From: Davidsoniella eucalypti
Lineage: Eukaryota > Ascomycota > Sordariomycetes > Microascales > Ceratocystidaceae
Length of the DNA stretch: 28,903 nt
Reading direction: 5' to 3'
Assembly: GCA_004009845.1 (NCBI GenBank)
Contig: RMBW01000206.1
Coordinates: 1 to 28,903, forward strand
In this document: in pieces, positions 1 to 8,806 of the stretch
How positions within the stretch are numbered: position 1 is the stretch's first letter
Layout: every line of letters begins with the position of its first letter
Made by a program: the position numbers and the translations under genes
Notes under the pieces: model-generated
Databases searched by the model: none
What the model was told of the DNA's origin: nothing
Seen by the model: only the letters and a program-made list of their open reading frames with translations

Positions 1-359
1 TATTGTGTTTTCACTTGATTATTTATCTCCAATGTCATGGTCCTAAAACCAAATATATCTATCATCATCTTGTATGTTGGAAGCATTCGTTGATTCATCA
101 AATCCACCATCTTCAATAATATAACCTTTCTCGTTATATTTCTAACAGTCACTAGCTTTCTCAACACTTGGATATGTACTAGACATGCTAAATCTTTCGT
201 GTAAACGACATCGTGAATCTTTATGTTCTACAAGCGCAGTGATACTGGAATATCTTGACATTCAGTTGAAGTCTACCAGCACTAATGAATTTACCTTTGA
301 CTTATCATGATAATATGGCCATGATCCACTAATATTAACAACCCCACCCTAACCTTCCC

Positions 360-401
360 TAGCTCTATAGTTCTATAAGATTAATGAATTAAAAATAAAA
401 A
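360..401 (+). mobile_element. Short A-tailed retroposon stub (shared with 26882)
   Basis: About 42 bp ending in an A-rich tail (ATTAAAAATAAAAA). The same sequence, with few changes, recurs at 26882-26929 at the homologous place in copy 2, and in opposite orientation at about 1706-1751 and 2962-3017. It resembles the extreme 3' end of a non-LTR retrotransposon or SINE. Presence at the same site in both element copies implies that insertion preceded their duplication. I could not identify the parent element. Confidence 0.55.
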
Positions 402-508
402 CTTGTAGTACAATAAGAAATAATATCTTGCTTACTGACTATAAACTATTGCGTTGCTAAGTGCATCAAGTCATAGCTTTCGCTTGCTAGCTCTAACATA
501 TATAGCTA

Positions 509-607
509 CAGCGGGGTTGACATTCATATATTTTACCCCGCTGGACATACTTTACCCCGCTGGACATACTTTACCCCACTGGATATACTTTACCCCGCTG
601 GACACTC
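509..607. repeat. Four 19-bp tandem repeats with an upstream inverted half-site
   Basis: Four consecutive 19-bp units run at 532-550, 551-569, 570-588 and 589-607. The consensus is TTTACCCCGCTGGACATAC, with two changes in unit 3 and two at the end of unit 4. The GC-rich core (ACCCCGCTG) stands out in AT-rich surroundings. Its reverse complement (CAGCGGGGT) occurs at 509-517, so the first unit and this half-site form an inverted repeat with a 17-nt spacer. The array replaces the insert seen at the same place in the second element copy. It may be an array of protein-binding sites or a simple minisatellite; sequence alone does not decide. Confidence 0.85.
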
Positions 608-1705
608 AACCAATAGTCCTATCTAACTAGCTGACAAAAAATTCAGTTCTTTGATAAGCTTATAGCCAACATTTGTACTATCTAAAGAACTATACTTCAG
701 TGTCTGATTATACAATCATTTCCCAATCGCCTAATTTGCGGTTGTTACTTATTCATAACTCTTTCTCTGTTAATTAACCAATCTACTCTTCTCTTGATAC
801 TCAATAACACAGCCTATCGTTTGTTAAATCTTTTCTGACAACCTACTGTTAATGTTTTGCCTCTACAATCTTTGACCTTAATGCTAACATCACGTTAGAA
901 GTTCTACCATCTCCTATATTCCTGCCCATATTTATACATCTGACATTATGGCATTTCCCTTACAATGCAACATTACTTTAGAACTACGTAACTTACTGGA
1001 AGCCATTGATAATTGCTGATTATACTACTACCATTCTTCTTACTTGTCTATGTAGAACATTCTCTCAATAATCTTGGTCTTTGCTCTTATATTTTAGCCA
1101 CCATCTCAACTTGCTTTGTAACTCGGGAATCATGTAGTTATCAATATATCCTGCCGATACTACAGAAAGTAATTACTATGTAAGTTTAATATTAAAACAC
1201 CAACTGTGTCACTTGTTGTTTTATCAATCATGTAAACTATAAATCCCAACCACCTAATATCATGCTATTCTAATGGTACAAGTACCTAAAGTTGTTGATA
1301 ATTTGAACTGCCATATTAGTCTTGTGGTTCTTCTTACAACTAAAAAACCTAATTGAAATACACAGTAATACTTACAAACACTACCTTTATCCTACCGAAT
1401 TATTTTATTTCCATTCTCAATAGCATTAACTATTATTATATATAGACATAGCAAGTGAGTGTCTGTCCTGCCAATTGTGCTGTAATGCCCGGTAATATAT
1501 TAAATCTGCTTGTTATATTATCTTGTTTGGCTAACTATTATTTTCAATTTTATTGACTAACCTTCTCTATTGCACCTAATTACCTGCTCTATATAGTAGA
1601 AATCCCAATAAATATATAGTATACTACGATTATGAATTACTTCATGCAACCAATCTTTTCGCTTACAACTTTACCAATATTAAATTCGACTTTTAAAATT
1701 GGGGG

Positions 1706-1751
1706 TTTTTTTTTCTATTTAATTCAGTAATCTTATGGGACTATAGAGCTA
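1706..1751 (-). mobile_element. Short A-tailed retroposon stub
   Basis: The minus strand carries the dispersed stub: CTCTATAG, then a CATAAGATTA-like block, AATTAAAT and an A tail (the plus strand shows a run of T at 1706-1714). It is related to the stubs at 360-401, 2962-3017 and 26882-26929. No clear target duplication was found, so the limits are approximate. Confidence 0.45.
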
Positions 1752-2535
1752 TCAAGATGTTTAACTTGAGCTTATTTATAGTTACTTCATTTCTAAATCA
1801 GCGAACACTAATTCAGCCATATAGCATTTCTTAAAACCACTGATGGCCTCTTCTAGCGTCCTAACAGCCTGTTTAATATCTTGTTTCAGCTTATTTCTCC
1901 CCGCTAATATTACCTGAACCCTTAAAAATTGATTATACCCTAAAATCAAACTGTCCACCTTTACCTTCGATATTGTCTATATTTATGTATCTATCATTAT
2001 TACAAATGATACCAAGCTATCACTACTCTGTACTCCTGATAGAATGTAGTCCGTTCATATCACATTACTCTTCTTGATACCTTGATCAAAATCCCCCTTT
2101 GGATAGTACTTGATGTTGTTCTATTGCCATTCTTTTCCTAAATTAGCATACTATGCGCCCCTCTTTGAGCTATAAAAAACTTGGTTATAGCTTTTGAAGT
2201 AAATATTTCTAGCTTTGCTAATGCTACTCTTTGCTTGTAAGAACTAATATTTGAGATGCTAATTGAAGCTTTACATCATCATCGTGACTTAACCCTAAAT
2301 TTGCTCAAAATTTGATGTTTGTCTTATTTAATGGTCCAATCAATATACTTACATCATAATACCTTTCTTCTTAATTAAATTATTCTAGTTATCTTATTTT
2401 CTATTGTTAAATTAACTATGATTTTACAAGTCTCTTGCTTTTATACTCATACAACATCTATTCTGTAATAGCCCTATCAAATGATACTCTTTTCAATTTG
2501 ATTTCTAAACTCAACCAACTATATCATATCACAAC

Positions 2536-2574
2536 ATAATCCGCATCCCTCTAAGATTAATGAATCAAAAAAAA
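2536..2574 (+). mobile_element. 39-bp A-tailed retroposon stub with target duplication
   Basis: The stub contains CTAAGATTAATGAAT and an A run. It is bounded by a 12-bp direct repeat, TCATATCACAAC at 2524-2535 and TCACATCACAAC at 2575-2586 (one mismatch). The homologous point of the second tandem unit (around 3193) has a single CATCACAA and no insert, which gives an empty-site comparison. This pattern fits insertion of an extremely 5'-truncated, A-tailed retroelement by target-primed reverse transcription. Confidence 0.6.
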
Positions 2575-2961
2575 TCACATCACAACCAAACAATCTATAT
2601 TTCATACAATCTCTATAACCTAATTGTCTACCTTGATTCACAAAACACACTGGCCTATTAATTAACTATACTGCCCTAATGCTGACGTTAGCCTTTATGC
2701 CATTCATACATTTATATCATAGCACCAATCTTATTCACTAAATTTCAAAATTCACCGCCATAAAGAACTATAAAAAACTGGCTATAGCTTTAAGTACATA
2801 TTTTCAGCTTGGCTCATGCTACTCTTTGGTTGTAAGAAGTAGCATTTGAGATGTTGACTGAAGCTTTACATCATAATCGTAACTTAAACCTAGCAAAATT
2901 GTGCACTAAACTTGCTCAGAATTTGATGTCTATCTTATTTAATGGCCCTGCCAATATACTT

Positions 2962-3017
2962 TTTATTTTTATTTTTTAATTCATTTATCTTATGGAGTTA
3001 TAGAGCTATGAAGATTT
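2962..3017 (-). mobile_element. 56-bp A-tailed retroposon stub with 13-bp target duplication
   Basis: The insert is flanked by a perfect 13-bp direct repeat, TGCCAATATACTT at 2949-2961 and 3018-3030. In the other tandem unit (about 2338-2352) the site reads straight through with one copy. On the minus strand the insert ends in an A-rich tail of A and T-A5 blocks, and its body matches the stubs at 360-401 and 26882-26929. The tail, variable-length duplication and severe 5' truncation indicate non-LTR retroposition. Confidence 0.75.
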
Positions 3018-3615
3018 TGCCAATATACTTACATTGTACCTTTCTTCTGATTAAAGTATTTTAGTTATCTTATTCTCTATTGTTCCATTAACTATTCTTT
3101 TACGAGTCTCTTATTTTTTTACTCATAACAACATCTATTTTGTACTATCGAATGATAATCTTTTCAGTTTCATTTTCTAAACTCAACCTACTATTGCATC
3201 ACAATCAATCAATCTATATTTCTTACAATGTCTATAACCTGATTATCTGTCTTAGTTCATAACATACACCAGCCTGTTAATTAACTATGCTGCCCTATTT
3301 TAGTGCCCTAATGCTGGGTTTAGCCTTCATGTCATTGATACATTTAAATCATAGCACCAATATTGTACACTAAGTTTCGTTCTTTTATTTCAAATTTCAC
3401 CACTATAAATTTACAATTATCCACCAATCCTAACAATCATTTCTGCCTCCCATACTAATTGCTATTTAGCCTTACTATGCACTCAATGTAGTTACATTCT
3501 AATCTTCAACAACCATAAACCTATATTTCCGAAAACTATAAAGAAGTTACATGACATCATTGCTCTCTGGATACTTAATACTATACATTATTAATACATA
3601 AAATCATCCTTAGTA

Positions 3616-6600
3616 CTAAATTTTAAAAAACTCATCTTTGTATGCCTCCATGATAATTGCCTCCCACAGCGCAAGCATGTTTGTCCCTTGTGTATCATGG
3701 AACTGACGCCGTTCTCCTAGCCATTTATAAAAGTCAATCTCCTTGACATCAATGTCAAACTCCTTCTTGGCTAAATTCTGAATTTTTTGGTTTTTAATCG
3801 CCATCAAAACTACCGGCAGCACTTTGTCTATATGTCCACAGCGAAAGCCCTTACCTGCTTTCACCTTCGTCAGCTCACACCAGTCAAGTGGGAGTTTGCA
3901 AGTGAAACAGCAAGAGAATTGTGCAAATCTGATCTTCTTTCGAGCAGAATCATATTCCACTCCTGTCCAACGTTTCGTACACTCCGAAACTCCTTGGGAA
4001 GCATGTCTCATAGCATCTTGGCTTATTCCAGTTAATCTTTTGTAAAACTGACTTTGGACGTGACAGCTGGTGCATTCTTCTCCAACCTCATCTAGCCAAC
4101 GGAATAACGCATGGGCACTTTCTCCTTCCTCTTTCCCGAACCGCATCCATCTATCATCCACTTGGGCCATCGCCTGTTGTCGATTCGCTTTATCGTTGCT
4201 AAGATTTACCGCAGTAGTCTGGCTTGTTTCGCTGATGCCAAGATCTACTGCAGTAGTCTGTGGTGTAGCCACTGCTGCTGCCGCTATCGCTGCCGCCGCT
4301 TGTACTTGTACCTGGCATATATCACACAGCTCAGCACCAACAATGTCATTACATGACTCATCTGTAATGCCATCCATGAAACGACCAATGATCTTCCGAC
4401 GACACTCACTTGTTGAAACAAATGACTCCATCTCAGCTCGGTTGGCCTGTTCAATAAAGCTACTATGCTCCTTCTCCCAACTCGGCTTCCCATTGTACAC
4501 AATGATCGACTGCACTACATCACCTGGCCGTCGACCTCCTCGTCCTGTCTGCTGCACAAAATCCACAAGCCCATATGGCTGCTCCGCATGAATCACTACT
4601 GTGATTCCTTCAACATCAATACCCGTACCCAAACTTGTCGTGGCTGAGATCCAACGATGTCCGCGACCCTCCACCCACTTTGACAGAGCCTCTTCACGCT
4701 TGCTATTCTCCATGAAGCTATGGTAGAAGTCACAGCCCAGCTGCTTGGCTAGAAACTCGCACTTTGCTCTAGAACGGCAATAAATCACTCCCTTCTGCCG
4801 ACCAGACATCGATGTCGAAAGCGGTTTGACGATCTCTATGACTCTTTTCTCGACTGCATAGCCGCCGGGCTTGACTTGATCAACTTTATACCGACAATTA
4901 AGCTTCGTGGTACGGGCCCGGATTGTTACAGCAGCCTCCACCAGCATCTGCTTTCGGAACCAATCCTCGAGAACCGTCGGCAGTGTGGCCGTCAGCAATA
5001 TCAACGGACAGTTATACCGGTTCAAGCTCTTCAGTTCACCTAGCTTTCCTCGGTACCCAATATCCATGATGATGGTATGGCATTCGTCAATAAAAATCCG
5101 TTGAAGCAAGCCAGTACATAGCAATCCGTCTGCATAAGCAGAAAACTCTCCCGCGGTGATGGTATCGGCGCTCACTATCACCAGCCGGGCTGCTCGCGGT
5201 AGACCCTCTCGCCCAGCATGCAAAGACGATTCGAAACGGATGCAGTCAACTCCCATAGCCACTGCTCGAGTAAATAGATCCTCCATGAGCGCTACAAATG
5301 GGACGACTACTATGCTGACTCCGCCGCTTTGCATAGTAGCCGGTAGCATGAACAAGATGCTCTTACCGGCTCCAGTTGGGAGTACGCTGATGAGTGACTC
5401 ACCATCCTGTAGAGCCAGTATCTCCCGCATGCTTTCTCGTTGCTCGGCGCTGCGCCATGTCGCATCGGGTCCAAGCAAAGTGCGCAAGCCGGTCTGCATC
5501 TCTTGGTCCACGCTGACGTTTGCCGTCCTTAACGGCAACTTGTACCGGATCCGCTTTTTGCTGCTTGTGTCGGTCTGGCGTTTGGTCTCACACTCGGCTT
5601 CTTGATCTGGTCGCTTCCGTTTCCCGTTCTGGGACTCGTCTCCTTCGAGAAATTGATGCCACAACCGACTGATCTCTTTGAATGAAGCAATCATCTCTGG
5701 CTGTAGCTTGCCGGGGAATCCAATATGAACCGCATAATGTTGTCGGGCAACACGGCTGCCATGTGTTGATGCAAGATCCCATATGATATTCCAGCTTCCG
5801 CCGCAGTGTACTGGTTCTCCGGTGATTGGATCAACTTCAATGTCGTCGTCGTCTGCGTCGTCGTCGTCTACACGAGTCTCGATCTGGTTCAGTACAAGCC
5901 CGCGAATATGCCGGCCCAACTCAATGGCCACCACGCGGTATCTTCCCACGCCTAACCTCACGCCGGTAGCCGCCTGAAATACCCGTGCTAGCTTCTGACT
6001 AAGTCGGTCCGTATCCCATACAGTAGAGCTGCCGTCGTGCCACATGAACTCTAATTGCTCGTTGTTTGCCTTGGCCAAGTTACATTCAGACCGGAGTACT
6101 CGTTCCACGGGGATCAGCCAAGCGATGTAAGCCACTACCATTTGGCCAATATTCTCTGGCAGAAACCGAGCAACCTTGCGTGAGTTATCCCGGATGGCCT
6201 TCATCTTGTCTCGATCCGTGACAATCATCACTTGTCCGTCAAACACAAACACATTGCGCATCAGCTGCCATGAATCACAGTGACGCAGCGTCATAAGCTC
6301 CGGCCCTCTTCCGGGTAACCCACCCCATACATGGACAAGTAGCATGAGCACCTCTCGGAACATTCTGAGCCGGCGTAGCCAGCGGTTGGTGCCATCTATT
6401 TTGAATACATGTCTGCTGGAATCCCAAATCGATGTGGACAGCTGCCTTATCACCAAAGATGGTCCGGGCTCAAGCCATTTGTTGTTCGTGTTCGTGGCGA
6501 AAGACTGGCCGGCTCCAAGCCGGATCATGTTATCAGCAAGCAGCTTAAGATCAATCTTCGGCTTCATCTTTTGCCATGAGTCTCCCAGTAGTAAAGCTAG

Positions 6601-8202
6601 TAAGTTCTGTGCCTCAACTACCTGCTCTCTAGCCGCTCTTGTGAAGTCTTGGATCATGATACGTTCTCCATTATGAAACAAAGACTCGCCATCCTCAGCC
6701 CAACGAACAGACGGCTGTCCGCCCATGCGTGACCGCCAGCCCTTTCCGTATGCCATCCAGCCGATGATAGTGCTGATGACAGTATATGAGCCAGTGCACA
6801 TCCAAACTGCATGCTGCTCCCGGAATTCCTTCACCGACTCAATATCACCTTCGTCGCTACTCCGGGGTTTGCTGTCGAATACGGACTCAAGGAAAAACAG
6901 TCTTGACCACCACAAGATAGCAGCCAACAGTCCAGTATATAAGTGCGGCTCAGTATAACCAAGCGGCTGTAAGCGAATGCCTAGAGCTGCACAGAAGCAC
7001 AGAAGCGAGCTCGAGTATATGTGCCCACCAACCAGAGTCTTGATCGAAGCTACCATGAACGAAAAGACAGCTCTGTCAAGCTCCTTGTAGACATTATCAT
7101 GAAGTCGGCCGTCTTCTATAGTTTCGTCTATAGTTTCGTCTTCGTCGTCATGATCTTCGTTCCGATGATATCTAACATGATTTCGTTTGATGTTGATGCT
7201 CTTCTCAAGCTCCTGTACGACAGTGCACAGCAGATTCCACTGCTCATCCGTGAACTTAACAGCCAATTGCTTCATGGCCTCGTCTCGTCCAATGCGGTGT
7301 GCTCGCCAGCACAAGCCCAAGTATCGTTGTCCCACAGTTCGGTATTTGACCATCGACGCTTCTTTGCCTTTCAATCCAAATGGCATTCCGTTGGGAGCAG
7401 TAGTCATGATACTGCCGAGCCATTGAAGTGTTTCGGTTGGCACACTATCTAATCGCCAGCTGCATCGTTGGATCTCACGATCAAAGCTCTCCCCGAGACG
7501 GAGCAGCATATTTCGTTCATGCACAGCCTGTTCGGTTTGTTGGTGGACTTGCTGGGCTTTAGCATTCTTGGCTTGAATCCATTCGGCAGCCTCATAGATT
7601 TTTATCAAATCACGCGACTCAAAGTGCTTTACCCATTGTAGCCTCTTCACCCACGACGAGTCTCGGTCCATGTCTTCCTTCAGGTCTCCTATCCGAAGTC
7701 GTTCGGCATCCTCAGAAGCTAGCATGGCCTCACAGTCGGTTAACATGAGCTCCATTGGGTTGGTGCTTGTCTGTTTAGCTAACTCGGTGCCAAAATTGGC
7801 TGCACCATCGCTGACAATCCAGTATCGGGCAAAGTTCCGGTCCATCCAAGTCTGTAATAGTACAATCTTCGACTTGGGGTCTAGAGATGTATGCCCTACG
7901 TCTTTCCAGTGGCGAGTGATATTGTCCTTGCATGTTGTGAGATATCGGCACATAGAACAACTGTATCCGCGGCGGACAGCAAGTCGTTTGATAGCTGGAC
8001 TTCCATCGGGGGGGAGAGCATGCACTTTTTCAGCTAAATCTTGAGTGCCATAGTAATCGATGATATTTTTGATAGTCTCTCCTTTTACTTTGTGCTTGCC
8101 ACGAAAGTGTGTTTCGATGCTCTTTCCTGGGCGAATTGCTGCCTTACACGGGAGGCAAATAAGTAGTTGATGTTCTTCGTTAAGCTCAACAAAGTCTTCC
8201 AT
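3616..8202 (-). CDS. C2H2 (OrsD-type) / tyrosine-recombinase-like / RecQ helicase protein
   Basis: A single-exon 1,528-residue protein, open end to end. The ATG at 8202 lies just before the first finger. Domains seen: two C2H2 fingers (C16, C19, H32, H37; C82, C85, H98, H104), as in OrsD/DUF3505 proteins; a middle region (about 270-830) with R632 in GRGPEL, R764-x-x-R767, H814 and Y823, resembling a tyrosine-recombinase active site; an acidic Asp run (about 775-790) between R767 and H814; a basic nuclear-signal-like stretch (about 855-890); and a RecQ-type helicase with Walker A PTGAGKS (942-948), DECH (1039-1042), TATLP (about 1070), motif V GTGID (about 1191) and motif VI QQTGRGGR (1217-1224). 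A RecQ-like zinc module follows (CRRK about 1266, CDIC about 1293), then an Ala/Gln-rich linker and a Cys/His-rich tail (about 1378-1456). The expected activity is ATP-driven 3'-5' DNA unwinding in the nucleus. Related OrsD-RecQ proteins are often repetitive or telomere-linked in fungi. The recombinase role is inference. Confidence 0.9.
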   Translation of the reverse strand: MEDFVELNEEHQLLICLPCKAAIRPGKSIETHFRGKHKVKGETIKNIIDYYGTQDLAEKVHALPPDGSPAIKRLAVRRGYSCSMCRYLTTCKDNITRHWKDVGHTSLDPKSKIVLLQTWMDRNFARYWIVSDGAANFGTELAKQTSTNPMELMLTDCEAMLASEDAERLRIGDLKEDMDRDSSWVKRLQWVKHFESRDLIKIYEAAEWIQAKNAKAQQVHQQTEQAVHERNMLLRLGESFDREIQRCSWRLDSVPTETLQWLGSIMTTAPNGMPFGLKGKEASMVKYRTVGQRYLGLCWRAHRIGRDEAMKQLAVKFTDEQWNLLCTVVQELEKSINIKRNHVRYHRNEDHDDEDETIDETIEDGRLHDNVYKELDRAVFSFMVASIKTLVGGHIYSSSLLCFCAALGIRLQPLGYTEPHLYTGLLAAILWWSRLFFLESVFDSKPRSSDEGDIESVKEFREQHAVWMCTGSYTVISTIIGWMAYGKGWRSRMGGQPSVRWAEDGESLFHNGERIMIQDFTRAAREQVVEAQNLLALLLGDSWQKMKPKIDLKLLADNMIRLGAGQSFATNTNNKWLEPGPSLVIRQLSTSIWDSSRHVFKIDGTNRWLRRLRMFREVLMLLVHVWGGLPGRGPELMTLRHCDSWQLMRNVFVFDGQVMIVTDRDKMKAIRDNSRKVARFLPENIGQMVVAYIAWLIPVERVLRSECNLAKANNEQLEFMWHDGSSTVWDTDRLSQKLARVFQAATGVRLGVGRYRVVAIELGRHIRGLVLNQIETRVDDDDADDDDIEVDPITGEPVHCGGSWNIIWDLASTHGSRVARQHYAVHIGFPGKLQPEMIASFKEISRLWHQFLEGDESQNGKRKRPDQEAECETKRQTDTSSKKRIRYKLPLRTANVSVDQEMQTGLRTLLGPDATWRSAEQRESMREILALQDGESLISVLPTGAGKSILFMLPATMQSGGVSIVVVPFVALMEDLFTRAVAMGVDCIRFESSLHAGREGLPRAARLVIVSADTITAGEFSAYADGLLCTGLLQRIFIDECHTIIMDIGYRGKLGELKSLNRYNCPLILLTATLPTVLEDWFRKQMLVEAAVTIRARTTKLNCRYKVDQVKPGGYAVEKRVIEIVKPLSTSMSGRQKGVIYCRSRAKCEFLAKQLGCDFYHSFMENSKREEALSKWVEGRGHRWISATTSLGTGIDVEGITVVIHAEQPYGLVDFVQQTGRGGRRPGDVVQSIIVYNGKPSWEKEHSSFIEQANRAEMESFVSTSECRRKIIGRFMDGITDESCNDIVGAELCDICQVQVQAAAAIAAAAVATPQTTAVDLGISETSQTTAVNLSNDKANRQQAMAQVDDRWMRFGKEEGESAHALFRWLDEVGEECTSCHVQSQFYKRLTGISQDAMRHASQGVSECTKRWTGVEYDSARKKIRFAQFSCCFTCKLPLDWCELTKVKAGKGFRCGHIDKVLPVVLMAIKNQKIQNLAKKEFDIDVKEIDFYKWLGERRQFHDTQGTNMLALWEAIIMEAYKDEFFKI

Positions 8203-8757
8203 GACTTCTGATGATTTAAAATCAAGTGTAAATAATGCAGTGAAATAACAGTGGATATGGCTATATCAAGATAAAAAATATTAATGCTTAGTTAAAACTA
8301 TATAGTGAGTCAGGATCACAAACTTACAGTTATTAGTTTGAGGAATAAGAATTGATTGAATTAAGAAGTGATTCAATTTGAGATTGTTGTTGATTGCAAT
8401 TATTAAGGTACTAAAGTGAGTAAAGTGTACACTTTGAAATACAAGAATCAAGATATACAAAGTTATAATTGACTTTGTCGTTGTATGTTATTCAGTAAAC
8501 AAATACAAACAAGACTTTACTCCTGACCTTATCAATGTGGTTTCTTATTTTGTGGCTGGCTATTTGTAGGTAGCGGTGTAGCTAGAGTGACAGTCAATGA
8601 ATAGTAATCATAGTGTAGTTGTGGCAAGAGACACTTACGTATGGTTATCGTTAAAGTATAGTAGATCGTGTTTAGTCCCTAAAAACCCATGATAGCCGCA
8701 AAAAACAGCGAACTTTATTTATACTAAAAGCAATTCAATTTAAATAAATAACAGCCC
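8203..8757. other. AT-rich 5' flank of the recombinase/RecQ gene
   Basis: This is the region upstream of the minus-strand start at 8202. It has no coding frame worth calling. It presumably holds the promoter and 5' leader, but I see no convincing TATA element or intron. It ends at the direct repeat that may mark the element's right border. Confidence 0.5.
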
Positions 8758-8806
8758 TGCAGTCATTGTTTTATGCGTAGTGAATTATGTACTAATAGAA
8801 CAGGTG
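8758..8806 (+). repeat. Candidate element-border direct repeat, right copy
   Basis: The 49 bp from TGCAGTCATTG to AGAACAGGTG match 25566-25610 in the same orientation. Apart from a 4-nt indel (TAAT, present only here), the differences are a few substitutions: G/T in TGCA-T, G/A in ATGC-TAG and G/T near the end. Similarity stops on both sides. This copy lies just beyond the 5' side of the recombinase/RecQ gene, while the other lies about 950 bp before the start of the homologous element body. That is the arrangement expected of direct repeats bounding an integrated element. It could also be an unrelated dispersed repeat. Confidence 0.6.

Larger units (their letters stand above)
2165..3405. repeat. 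Degenerate tandem duplication, about 0.6-kb unit
   Basis: The segment at about 2165-2755 is repeated directly at about 2764-3405. Both open with an ACTATAAAAAACT-like stretch, then share TGCTACTCTTTG, GAAGCTTTACATCAT, ATTTGATGT and TAATTAACTAT.CTGCCCTA blocks in the same order, and both end near a CATAGCACCAAT block. The units have diverged through many transitions. Unit 1 contains a 39-bp insertion that unit 2 lacks (2536-2574), and unit 2 contains a 56-bp insertion that unit 1 lacks (2962-3017). The two units therefore serve as mutual empty-site controls. No coding frame survives in either. Confidence 0.7.
1..3615. repeat. AT-rich non-coding body of repeated element, copy 1
   Basis: No credible coding frame is present. 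The stretch is AT-rich and lies downstream of the recombinase/RecQ-like gene. Positions 1 to about 330 match 26521 to about 26860, and about 612-1297 match about 28214-28903, in the same order and orientation. The differences are mainly C/T and G/A transitions, as expected of RIP. The middle parts differ: this copy holds a 19-bp tandem array where copy 2 carries 1.27 kb of unrelated DNA. Short A-tailed stubs and a 0.6-kb tandem duplication are listed separately. The left end of this copy lies outside the window. I infer that this body and the gene at 3616-8202 belong to one element. Confidence 0.75.

Noticed and set aside
4070..4591. 173-codon plus-strand frame inside the helicase gene
   Set aside because: It is the complement of helicase-coding sequence; composition is Ser/Arg-rich without any domain, and the minus frame has all RecQ motifs.
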